NCBI GenBank assembly: GCA_023393475.1
Contig: JAEWLC010000028.1
Coordinates: forward strand, 1 to 64,000
From: Pseudomonadota bacterium
GTDB taxonomy: Bacteria > Pseudomonadota > Alphaproteobacteria > Rhizobiales > Devosiaceae
Length of the DNA stretch: 64,000 bases
Direction: 5' to 3'
Positions 45,088-53,700 of this stretch are shown piece by piece; the first letter of the stretch is position 1; each line of letters begins with the position of its first letter. Under the pieces are notes generated by a model that was given only the letters and a program-made list of their open reading frames with translations, did no database searches and had not been told where the DNA came from. The position numbers and the translations under genes were made by a program.

Positions 45088-45107
45088 GGCGGCGCAGCAT
45101 CGCCGCC
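45088..45107. repeat. Intergenic stem-loop between binding protein and MBL hydrolase
   Basis: GGCGGCG and CGCCGCC pair perfectly around a 6-base loop. There is no T-tract. It probably stabilises the upstream binding-protein message, as in other binding-protein operons. Confidence 0.5.
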
Positions 45108-45136
45108 TCTCCTCCATTTGACCGACCGGAGGCATC

Positions 45137-46117
45137 ATGCCGACCAAGATCGCGCTCGTTGAGCGCAACACCGACCTCGTCCGCGAGCCCTTCGTGCCGA
45201 AGCTGAAGATCTCGCATATCAACGACTACCTGATCTGCTTCTACGACGGCCGCGACATCGCCGATTACCCGGCCTGGCTGCACACCAACATCGACATGCA
45301 GCTGGGCGTCTGCAACTACGTGCTGCACCGCGGCGACCAGGCGATCATCTTCGATACGATGCTCTACAAGGAGCACATCCTCGCCATCGACAAGTACATC
45401 CGCGACATGGGCATCAAGCATGTCTCGGTGATCAACTCGCACTGGGACTGCGACCACATCGCGGGCAACTTCCTCTACAAGAACAGCGACATCATCTCGA
45501 CCAACAGCACGCGCTGGAAGCTGCAGGCCGGGGCCGAGCTGTTCCGAACCGGCGAGATCTGGGCTGCGGCGGGCGATCCGAACTATCCCGGCATCGACGA
45601 TTTCGTGCTGCCCAACCGCACCTTCGACGGGCGCATGACGGTGTGGCTCAAGGACCTGCAGATCGAGCTGATCGAGACCTTCGTGCACCAGCTCGGCCAC
45701 CTCGTCGCCTACCTGCCCAAGGACAAGATCCTGCTCGCGGCCGACGCGGTGGAAGACACCGTGCCGTTCAACACGGCGGCGATGACCTCGGAAATGCCGC
45801 TGCAGCTGATGACCTACAAGTCGCTGCTCGCCATGGACGTGAACAAGATCTACCCCTGCCACGGGCGCTTCGAGGTGATCGACGGCGGCGGCTACACGCA
45901 GGAATTCACCGAGGCGATGCTGGACTACAATATCCAGCTGCTGCACCGGAAGGACGACCCGGACTACCTGACGGCGCCGCTCGAGAGCTTCATCCAGCCG
46001 TGGCTCGATCGCGGCGTGCTCGGCATGCACGAGCCCTACCGGTCGCTCCACGACAACAATGTCACCCTGATCGACAAGTCCTATGGCGGCCGCTCGATGC
46101 CCGCCATCCCGGAATGA
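45137..46117 (+). CDS. Metallo-beta-lactamase-fold hydrolase with HxDxDH metal motif
   Basis: A 326-residue cytoplasmic protein of the MBL superfamily. The core metal motif, normally HxHxDH, reads H102-W-D104-C-D106-H107 (NSHWDCDHIAGN), so the second ligand is Asp. Later ligands look conserved: the HxxGH segment at 184-188 (VHQLGHLVAYLP), an Asp in LLAADAVED, and His242 in YPCHGRF. Chemistry in this fold includes lactone, thioester, amide and phosphoester hydrolysis. It shares a guanidine-riboswitch transcript with a binding protein, so it may hydrolyse a guanidino compound. No closer family is recognisable to me. Confidence 0.88.
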   Translation: MPTKIALVERNTDLVREPFVPKLKISHINDYLICFYDGRDIADYPAWLHTNIDMQLGVCNYVLHRGDQAIIFDTMLYKEHILAIDKYIRDMGIKHVSVINSHWDCDHIAGNFLYKNSDIISTNSTRWKLQAGAELFRTGEIWAAAGDPNYPGIDDFVLPNRTFDGRMTVWLKDLQIELIETFVHQLGHLVAYLPKDKILLAADAVEDTVPFNTAAMTSEMPLQLMTYKSLLAMDVNKIYPCHGRFEVIDGGGYTQEFTEAMLDYNIQLLHRKDDPDYLTAPLESFIQPWLDRGVLGMHEPYRSLHDNNVTLIDKSYGGRSMPAIPE

Positions 46118-46233
46118 TCCATCACTAGGCACTGCCTAGAGAATAGGCATACCGCACGTTCGATCCGCACAGGGAAAACAAGCCAGCAAGCGACGACACT
46201 GCCAACACGCTGAAATCATAGCATTTCCTCGTC

Positions 46234-46248
46234 TGGCACGTCGCTTGC
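46234..46248 (+). promoter_or_regulatory. Sigma-54 promoter upstream of guanidine riboswitch 3
   Basis: TGGCAC-GTCGC-TTGC, followed by T, is a full match to the RpoN consensus with the required 10-base GG-GC spacing. The start would be near 46260, six or so bases before the aptamer. Confidence 0.87.
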
Positions 46249-46265
46249 TCAAATGTATGCAGAGA

Positions 46266-46386
46266 CTAGGGGCTAGGGTTCCGGCGCCATGCAAGGCGTG
46301 TCTGGTCCGAGAGCACCCACCGGAGCGGGAGACATCCCTCCGGGACACGGCGGGACAAAAGCCCGGGAGACCTCGTAAGCCAAGGG
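46266..46386 (+). ncRNA. Guanidine-I (ykkC) riboswitch 3
   Basis: Contains GGCTAGGGTTCCGGCG, CTGGTCCGAGAGCACCCAC and ACGGCGGGACAAAAGCCCGG followed by GAGACCTCGTAAGCC. The middle stem has changed again (GGAGCGGGAGACATCCCTCC, in outline GGAG.../CTCC). It controls the NitT/TauT-type transporter and the guanidine catabolic genes. Confidence 0.96.
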
Positions 46387-46445
46387 ATTGGCAGGACGGG
46401 TCTTAGCGCGCCCAAGCCAATCCCCAAGTCGACAACAGGGGATTG
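46379..46445 (+). promoter_or_regulatory. Bistable translational expression platform 3
   Basis: GCCAA (46379-46383) can pair with TTGGC (46388-46392). The ribosome site GGGGATTG (46438-46445) pairs perfectly with CAATCCCC (46418-46425). GGGATTGGC (46384-46392) pairs perfectly with GCCAATCCC (46416-46424), which overlaps that anti-Shine-Dalgarno. The two stems are mutually exclusive, giving OFF and ON states controlled by whether GCCAA is kept in the aptamer closing stem. Confidence 0.75.
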
Positions 46446-46448
46446 CGT

Positions 46449-47513
46449 ATGAAGTTCACCAAACTCGTTTCCGCCCTCGCCCTCGCGGCCCTCGCGGGCA
46501 CAGCGACCTTCGCCACCGCCGAGGAAAAGACCGACTTCAAGGTCGCCTGGTCGATCTATGTGGGCTGGATGCCCTGGGGCTACGCGGCCGACACCGGCAT
46601 CGTGAAGAAGTGGGCCGACAAGTACGGCATCACCATCGAGGTCACCCAGTTCAACGACTACGTCGAGTCGATGAACCAGTACACCGCCGGCGCCTATGAC
46701 GCGGTGACGCTCACCAACATGGATGGCCTCTCGATCCCTGCCGCCGGCGGCGTCGATACCACGGCCGTCATCATCGGCGACTTCTCGGCCGGCAACGACG
46801 CCGTGATCCTCAAGGACAAGACCACGCTCGCCGACATCAAGGGCCAGCCGGTCAATCTCGTCGAGTTCTCGGTGTCGCACTACCTCCTCGCCCGCGCGCT
46901 GGAGTCGGTCGGTCTCACCGAGCGCGACGTCAATGTCGTCAACACCTCCGATCCCGACATGGTCGGCGCGTTCCAGACGCCCGATGTCACCGCCATGGTG
47001 ACCTGGAACCCGATGGTCTCCGAGATCGTCGCGCTGCCCGGCGCGACCAAGGTGTTCGACAGTGCCCAGATCCCCGGCGAGATCATCGACATGATGGTCG
47101 CCAACTCGGTGACGCTGAAGGACAACCCGAACTTCGGCAAGGCGCTGGCCGGCATCTGGTACGACACCATGGCCGTGATGACCGCCGATACGCCGGAGGG
47201 CGCCGCCGCCCGCGCCGCGATGGGCGCTGCCTCGGGCACCGACCAGGCGGGGTTTGAGGCCCAACTCGCCGCGACCAAGCTGTTTGCGACGCCAGCGGAA
47301 GCCGTGGCCTTCACCGACAGCCCGGACCTCAAGGTGACGATGGACAAGGTCCGCACCTTCCTCTTCGACAAGGGCCTCCTCGGTTCGGGCGCCGCGTCGG
47401 CCGACGTCATCGGCATCGAACTGCCCTCGGGCGAGGTGCTGGGCGATGCGGGCAACATCAAGCTCAGGTTCACCAGCGCGTACATGAAGGAAGCCGAGGC
47501 GGGGACGCTGTAG
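46449..47513 (+). CDS. NitT/TauT-type ABC transporter substrate-binding protein (guanidine/urea locus)
   Basis: A 354-residue periplasmic binding protein with a Sec signal (VSALALAALAGTATFATAEE). Its core resembles the nitrate/taurine/aliphatic sulfonate family: VAWSIYVGWMPWGYAADTGI, VEVTQ-like and YDAVTLTNMDGL segments. In guanidine-I regulons this transporter class accompanies the carboxylase, so guanidine is the likely cargo. ATG 46449 lies four bases after the riboswitch-controlled ribosome site. The permease follows after a 166-base gap with a palindromic repeat. Confidence 0.92.
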   Translation: MKFTKLVSALALAALAGTATFATAEEKTDFKVAWSIYVGWMPWGYAADTGIVKKWADKYGITIEVTQFNDYVESMNQYTAGAYDAVTLTNMDGLSIPAAGGVDTTAVIIGDFSAGNDAVILKDKTTLADIKGQPVNLVEFSVSHYLLARALESVGLTERDVNVVNTSDPDMVGAFQTPDVTAMVTWNPMVSEIVALPGATKVFDSAQIPGEIIDMMVANSVTLKDNPNFGKALAGIWYDTMAVMTADTPEGAAARAAMGAASGTDQAGFEAQLAATKLFATPAEAVAFTDSPDLKVTMDKVRTFLFDKGLLGSGAASADVIGIELPSGEVLGDAGNIKLRFTSAYMKEAEAGTL

Positions 47514-47538
47514 GCACCTCCCCTCGCATGCTGCCCCA

Positions 47539-47650
47539 CCCTCATCCGGGCTTCGCCCACCTTCTCCCATCAGGGGAGAAGGCCCGACTGAGAGCCCTCG
47601 GCGATCGCCTTCTCTCCTTGTGGGAGAAGGTGCCCGAAGGGCGGATGAGG
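47539..47650. repeat. RIME-like palindromic mosaic element
   Basis: Two long inverted arms, CCCTCATCCGGGCTTCGCCC and (opposite strand) CCCTCATCCGCCCTTCGGGC, each continue into ACCTTCTCCC and carry their own inner hairpins. Over 30 bases the arms agree at 26, and the four differences fall in self-complementary inner stems. This is the layout of rhizobial intergenic mosaic elements (RIME1). It interrupts the operon between binding-protein and permease genes. Confidence 0.8.
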
Positions 47651-47679
47651 GGTCGGCCCCACGCACTGAGTAACCGACC

Positions 47680-48498
47680 ATGCGCCTGATCAACCTAAAG
47701 CCCAGCCGAATGAACCAGCTGCTGCTCGCGCTGGCGCCGTTCGTGCTGTTGATCTTTGCCTATGCGCTCGGCTCGGCGGCCCGGCTGGCGGAGAACCCGT
47801 CCGACAAGCTGCTGCCGGCTCTGGCGTCTCTCGCCGACGCCATCAACCGCATGGCCTTCATCGCCGATCCGCGCACCGGCGAATACCTCCTGTGGACCGA
47901 TACGCTCGCGAGCCTCGGGCGCCTGTTCTCCGCGCTTGGCATCTCGACGGCGATCGCGCTCGTCTTCGGCATGGTCATCGGCATGTTCCCCTATGCGCGA
48001 GCCCTGCTGGCGCCGTTCTTTGCCGCCGTCTCCATGGTGCCGCCGCTGGCGCTGCTGCCGATCCTCTTCATCGTCATGGGCCTGGGCGAGACGTCCAAGA
48101 TCACCCTCATCGTCATCGGCGTCGCCCCGATCATGATCCGCGACCTCGCACTCAAGGTGATGGAACTCCCGCGCGAGCAGACGGTGAAGGCCGAAACGCT
48201 GGGTGGCAATTCCTGGCAGATCGCGCTGCGCGTGGTGCTGCCCCAGATCCTGCCGCGGCTCATCACCTGCCTCCGCCTGCAGCTCGGGCCGGCCTGGCTG
48301 TTCCTCATCGCCGCCGAGGCGATCTCGGCCGACAGCGGGCTCGGCTACCGCATATTCCTCGTCCGCCGCTATCTCTCGATGGATGTGATCTTTCCCTACG
48401 TGATCTGGATCACGCTGCTCGCCGTCCTCACCAACATCGTGCTGGATTGGCTGCGCATCCGCCTCTTCCCGTGGTCCGAACTGGGGAAGGCGTCATGA
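47680..48498 (+). CDS. NitT/TauT-type ABC transporter permease
   Basis: A 272-residue inner-membrane permease. About six membrane segments are visible (for example LLLALAPFVLLIFAYALG), with the EAA loop AETLGGNSWQIALRVVLPQILP. It belongs to the nitrate/taurine/bicarbonate permease family and overlaps the ATPase gene by four bases. It forms the channel for the guanidine-locus binding protein. Confidence 0.93.
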   Translation: MRLINLKPSRMNQLLLALAPFVLLIFAYALGSAARLAENPSDKLLPALASLADAINRMAFIADPRTGEYLLWTDTLASLGRLFSALGISTAIALVFGMVIGMFPYARALLAPFFAAVSMVPPLALLPILFIVMGLGETSKITLIVIGVAPIMIRDLALKVMELPREQTVKAETLGGNSWQIALRVVLPQILPRLITCLRLQLGPAWLFLIAAEAISADSGLGYRIFLVRRYLSMDVIFPYVIWITLLAVLTNIVLDWLRIRLFPWSELGKAS

Positions 48499-49331
48499 TC
48501 GTCGTCGACAATGTCTGGAAGGAATATGGCGACCAGATCGTCCTCGAGAAGGTGTCGCTCACCATCGAGGACCGCGCCTTCGTCGCCCTTGTCGGCCCCT
48601 CCGGCTGCGGCAAGACCACGTTCCTGAAACTGCTGCTCGGCGAGGAGCAGCCGACGCAGGGGACCATCACCCTCGACGGCAGGCCGCTGGCGCCCGAGCC
48701 AGGTCCGGATCGCGGCGTCGTCTTCCAGCGCTATTCGGTGTTCCCGCACCTCACCGTGCTCGGCAACGTGCTGCTCGGCAAGGAATTCAAAGCCTCGCGC
48801 TTCCGCGCCCGCCTCGTCGGCCCGGCGCGCCGCGACGCCATCGAGGAGGCGCGTGGGCTCATCGCCGAAGTCGGGCTCTCGGGCAGCGAGGGCAAGTACC
48901 CGGCCCAGCTCTCGGGCGGCATGCAGCAGCGCCTCGCGCTTGCCCAGGCGCTGATCATGAAGCCGCGCGTGCTGCTGCTCGACGAGCCTTTCGGCGCGCT
49001 CGATCCCGGCATCCGCGCTGACATCCACGTGCTGATGAAGCGGCTGTGGAACGAGACCAGCCTCACCGTGGTGATGGTGACACATGACATGCGCGAGGCC
49101 TTCACGCTCGGCACCCGCGTCATCGCCTTCGAGCGGCCGCGCGACCGGCCCGACGAGCGCGAGCGCTACGGCGCCTCGCTCAGCCGCGACATCGACATCT
49201 GGCCCCCGCGCCGCGCCGGCCTGCAAGACCCTGACGCATTTCCAGACAGCCCCGACCGGGACGACCCGGTCACCGCAGCGGGCGCCCCCCAGGACGACCT
49301 GGTTCCCGTACCTCAAGGAGCCCCGGCATGA
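48495..49331 (+). CDS. NitT/TauT-type ABC transporter ATPase
   Basis: A 278-residue ATPase with Walker A GPSGCGKTT, signature LSGGMQQR, Walker B LLLDEPFGALD and switch His in VTHDM. A Pro/Asp-rich C-terminal tail of about 50 residues follows the core and is not conserved in the family. ATG 48495 overlaps the permease stop; its own stop overlaps the first deiminase-subunit gene, so the four genes are translationally linked. Confidence 0.93.
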   Translation: MIVVDNVWKEYGDQIVLEKVSLTIEDRAFVALVGPSGCGKTTFLKLLLGEEQPTQGTITLDGRPLAPEPGPDRGVVFQRYSVFPHLTVLGNVLLGKEFKASRFRARLVGPARRDAIEEARGLIAEVGLSGSEGKYPAQLSGGMQQRLALAQALIMKPRVLLLDEPFGALDPGIRADIHVLMKRLWNETSLTVVMVTHDMREAFTLGTRVIAFERPRDRPDERERYGASLSRDIDIWPPRRAGLQDPDAFPDSPDRDDPVTAAGAPQDDLVPVPQGAPA

Positions 49332-50143
49332 GCCGAACGCCCGAACAGATCGCCGCCGATCGAGCGCGCTACGAAGCGCACCAGCGAGCCGGCCTCGCCT
49401 TTGCCACCAAGGCCCTGCCCGAAGCGAGCGCGCTGCCGGCCACTCCGATCGACCCCGACAGCATCATCGCCACCGAAACCATCGCCGGCGGCTGGTACTT
49501 CTCGACCCGCCTCATGAAGGGCGAAGCCCTGCGCATCGCGCAGGCCCAAGGCCCTGCTTCGGTGGCGCTCGTCTGCTGGAACGCTGCGGACACCTCGGAG
49601 CGCCTCAACCTCCCCGACACCGTGAAGGTGCAGTGGGACACCCGCATCCAGAAAGGGCGCGTGCTGTTCTCCGACATGGGCCGGGTGCTGCTCTCGGTGA
49701 CCGAGGACTCCTCGGGCGGCGCGCATGACCTGCTGGTCGGTGGCTCCACTGCCGTGGCCAATGTCGCGAAATATCCGGGCATCGCTACCCGCAACACGCG
49801 CGACAACCTTGTCCTCGCCGCCGGCAAGCTCGGGCTCTCGCGTCGCGACCTGCCGATGGCGCTGACGCTGTTCGCGCCGGTCCGCGTCTCCGATGACGAC
49901 GGCCATTTCGCCTGGCAGCCGGGCCTGCTCAACAGCGGCGACTATGTCGATCTCCGTGCCGAGATGGACCTGCTCGTCGCGCTCTCCACCTGCCCGCATC
50001 CGCTCGACCCGAGCCCGGACTATGCGCCGAACCCGGTCGAGATAACGCGCTATCGCGCCACGTTTGCCGCCGACGATCTCTGCCGCACCGCCACCGCCGA
50101 GGCCGTTCGCGGTTTTGCGAACAACGTCCGCGCGGAGGCCTGA
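49328..50143 (+). CDS. Carboxyguanidine deiminase subunit (DUF1989, urea carboxylase-associated, longer paralogue)
   Basis: A 271-residue DUF1989 protein, one of the two urea-carboxylase-associated proteins now known as CgdA/CgdB, which together deiminate carboxyguanidine to allophanate. Its core aligns with the next gene product (DNLVLAAGKLGLSRRDLP versus DNFVLEVTKHGMTKRDIV; GDYVDLRAEMDLLVALSTCPHPLDP). The Cys-rich metal segment of the partner (CGRHDTMAGACSC) is here GGAHDLLVGGST, without Cys. It is therefore probably the non-catalytic or structural half of a heteromer. I leave the A/B letter open. Confidence 0.87.
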   Translation: MSRTPEQIAADRARYEAHQRAGLAFATKALPEASALPATPIDPDSIIATETIAGGWYFSTRLMKGEALRIAQAQGPASVALVCWNAADTSERLNLPDTVKVQWDTRIQKGRVLFSDMGRVLLSVTEDSSGGAHDLLVGGSTAVANVAKYPGIATRNTRDNLVLAAGKLGLSRRDLPMALTLFAPVRVSDDDGHFAWQPGLLNSGDYVDLRAEMDLLVALSTCPHPLDPSPDYAPNPVEITRYRATFAADDLCRTATAEAVRGFANNVRAEA

Positions 50144-50145
50144 TC

Positions 50146-50766
50146 ATGCGCAGCGAAGCTTCCGCCATCCAGTCGCATTTCATCCCCGCCGAGGCCCCGT
50201 GGTCGGGCGTCGTCCGCAAGGGCCAGACCATCCGCATCATCGACAGCGAAGGCCAGCAGGCCATCGACACGATCTTCTATGCGGCTTCCGACTTCGCCGA
50301 GCGCTACAGCGCCCAGGACACGCTGCGCGTGCAGGGCTCGGCCTATGTCGGGGTCGGCACCAAGGTCGTCTCGAACGAGGGCAACGTCATGCTCACGGTC
50401 GTCGCCGACACCTGCGGCCGCCACGACACCATGGCCGGCGCCTGCTCGTGCGAGAGCAACACCGTGCGCTTCGGCCACGAGACGCGCTACCTCCACGCCT
50501 GCCGCGACAACTTCGTGCTCGAAGTGACAAAGCACGGCATGACCAAGCGGGACATCGTCCCCAACATCAACTTCTTCATGAACGTGCCGATCTCCCCCTC
50601 CGGCGAGATGACCATCGTCGACGGGCTTTCGAAGCCCGGCGACTATGTCGAGCTGGTCGCGGCGATGGACGTCCTCTGCGTCATCTCCAACTGCCCGCAG
50701 ATCAACAACCCCTGCAACGGCTTCAACCCGACCCCCATCCAGGTCCTGGTCTGGGACGCCGAGTGA
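50146..50766 (+). CDS. Carboxyguanidine deiminase subunit (DUF1989, metal-binding paralogue)
   Basis: A 206-residue DUF1989 protein with the family Cys/His metal pattern: DTCGRHDTMAGACSCESNT, HACRDNF and NCPQINNPCNGFNPTP. It likely holds the zinc centre for deimination of carboxyguanidine to allophanate plus ammonia, together with its longer paralogue two bases upstream. Its TGA shares a base with the carboxylase ATG, so stoichiometric coupled translation is likely. Confidence 0.9.
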   Translation: MRSEASAIQSHFIPAEAPWSGVVRKGQTIRIIDSEGQQAIDTIFYAASDFAERYSAQDTLRVQGSAYVGVGTKVVSNEGNVMLTVVADTCGRHDTMAGACSCESNTVRFGHETRYLHACRDNFVLEVTKHGMTKRDIVPNINFFMNVPISPSGEMTIVDGLSKPGDYVELVAAMDVLCVISNCPQINNPCNGFNPTPIQVLVWDAE

Positions 50767-53700
50767 TGTTTCAGAAAGTCCTTATCGCGAACCGCGGCGA
50801 GATCGCGGTGCGGGTCATTCGTACGCTCAAGCGGATGGGCATTGCCTCGGTCGCGGTCTATTCCGATGCCGACCGGTTCACCAAGGCGGTGCAACTCGCC
50901 GATGAAGCCGTCCGGCTGGGCCCTGCCCCCGCCGCCGAAAGCTATCTCGACGTCGACGCCGTCATCGCCGCCTGCAAGCAGACCGGCGCGCAGGCCGTTC
51001 ATCCCGGGTACGGCTTCCTCTCAGAGAACACCAACTTCGCCCGCCGGCTCGAGGCCGAGGGCATCGCCTTCATCGGGCCGACGCCCGAGAACATCGAGGC
51101 GTTCGGGCTGAAGCACACCGCGCGCGAACTGGCGAAATCGAGCGGCGTGCCGTTGCTGCCGGGCACGGGCCTGCTCGCGACGCTCGACGAAGCGCTCGCT
51201 GCAGCCGAAACCGTCGGCTACCCCGTCATGCTCAAATCCACCGCCGGCGGTGGCGGCATCGGCATGTCGCTCTGCGCCGATGGGGCTGCGCTCACCGCCG
51301 CGTTCGAGGGCGTGCAGCGCACGGCCCGCGCCAGCTTCGGCGATGCGCGCGTCTATCTCGAGCGCTTCGTTTCCGATGCGCGCCATGTCGAGGTGCAGCT
51401 TTTCGGCGACGGCAAGGGCAAGGTCATCGCGCTCGGCGAGCGCGACTGCTCGCTGCAGCGCCGCAACCAGAAAGTGGTCGAGGAAACCCCGGCTCCCGGT
51501 CTGTCCGACGCCACCCGCTCTCGCCTTCACGAGGCCGCTGTGAAGCTCGGCCGTGCCGTCGGCTATCGTTCCGCCGGCACGGTCGAGTTCATCTACGACC
51601 CGGTGCGCGAGGAGTTCTACTTCCTCGAGGTCAACACCCGCCTCCAGGTCGAGCACCCCATTACCGAAGCGGTGTTCGGTATCGACCTCGTCGAGTGGAT
51701 GATCCGCCAGGCCGCCGGCGAGGATGTTGTCCCCGCCACGCCGCTGACGCCGAAGGGCGCGGCGATGGAGGTGCGGCTCTACGCGGAAATCCCGCACGCC
51801 AACTTCCAGCCGAGCGCGGGCCTCCTGACCGAGGTGGAGTTCGGCGATGCGCGGGTCGACACCTGGGTCGAAACCGGCACCGAGGTCACGAGCTTCTACG
51901 ACCCCATGCTGGCCAAGATCATCGTCGCCGCCGACGATCGACCCAGCGCCATCGAAAAACTCCGCACTGCGCTCGCCGGCACCAGTGTCACCGGCATCGA
52001 GACGAACCTCCAGTATCTCCGCGCCATCGCCGCGTCCGACCTCCTCGCATCGGGCAAGGTGGCCACCACGGCGCTCCGCAGCTTCGCCTTCACCCCCGAC
52101 GTGATCGAGGTCATCGCGCCGGGCGCCCAGTCCTCGCTGCAGGAACTGCCGGGCCGGCTCGGGCTCTGGCATGTCGGCGTGCCGCCATCGGGGCCGATGG
52201 ACGAGAAGAGCTTTCGCCACGCCAACCGGCTGGTCGGCAATACCGACGAAACCACCGCGCTTGAGCTCACCGTCTCCGGCCCGACGCTGCGCTTCCACGC
52301 CCCCGCCACCATCGCGCTCTCCGGCGCGGTGATGCCGATGAGGCTCGGCGGCACCCCCTTGCCGCACAACGAGGCCATCGCAGTTGCCGCCGGCCAGGTG
52401 CTCAGTATCGGCACCATCGAGGGCCCCGGGCAACGCTCCTACCTCGCCATCTCCGGCGGCATCGCAGCCCCCGAAGTGCTGGGTTCCCGAGCCACCTTCG
52501 CGCTCGGCAAGTTCGGCGGCCACGCCACCGGCACGCTGCGCACCGGCGAAGTGCTGCATCTCGCCCGTACACCGCAATCGGCCAGGCCCGCCGACGATCC
52601 CGCCCCGCTCACCCGCGAGTGGGAAGTCGGCGTGCTCTATGGACCGCATGGCGCGCCGGATTTCTTCCTGACCGATGACATCGAGACGCTGTTCTCGACG
52701 GCCTACGAGGTGCACTTCAATTCCGCCCGCACCGGCGTCCGGCTGATCGGGCCGGCGCCGAAATGGGCGCGCACCGATGGCGGCGAGGCGGGGCTGCATC
52801 CGTCGAACCTCCACGACAACGCCTATGCCATAGGCGCCATCGACTTCACCGGCGACATGCCGATCATCCTTGGCCCCGATGGTCCGAGCCTCGGCGGCTT
52901 CGTCTGCCCGGCGGTGATGGCGCGCGATGAGCTGTGGAAGCTCGGCCAGTTCAAGCCGGGCGACACCATCCGCTTTGTCCCCGTCGATCGTCCCGGTGAT
53001 AAGCTTGCAGGGCCTGCGATCCACCGGCCGAGCGAAGCCGGTTCGGCCATCGTCGGGCATTCCGACAATGGACCCGTGCCGGTCGTCTACCGGCGGCAGG
53101 GCGACGACAACCTTCTGGTCGAATACGGCCCGATGGCGCTCGATCTGGCGCTCCGTTTGCGCGTTCATCTGTTGATGGAAGCCGTTCAGGAAAGCCCGTT
53201 CATAAGGTCAGTGGACCTGACCCCTGGCATCCGTTCGCTGCAGATCCACTACGACTCGACCGAGGTGAAGCGCGACCACCTCCTCGGCCTTCTCGCCGAG
53301 ATCGAGCAGTCCCTGCCGCGCCCGGAAGAGGTCACCGTCCCCTCGCGCATCGTCCACCTGCCGCTGAGCTGGAACGATCCGCAGGCCCAGCTGGCCATGA
53401 CGAAGTACCAGGAGCTGGTGCGCCCCAACGCGCCGTGGTGTCCGGACAACATCGAATTCATCCGCCGCATCAACGGCTTGCGGGATATCGACGCGGTCAG
53501 GAAGACCATCTTCGATGCGAGCTATCTCGTCCTTGGCCTCGGCGACGTCTATCTCGGCGCGCCGGTCGCGACCCCGATGGATCCGCGCCATCGGCTCGTC
53601 ACCACCAAGTACAACCCGGCCCGCACCTGGACCCCCGAGAACGCCGTCGGCATCGGCGGCGCCTACATGTGCATCTACGGCATGGAAGGTCCGGGCGGCT

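Noticed and set aside
47521..47679. Palindromes near 47.6 kb as a CRISPR or attachment site
   Set aside because: There are two inverted arms, not spaced direct repeats, and no cas or integrase genes; RIME-like element is the better explanation.
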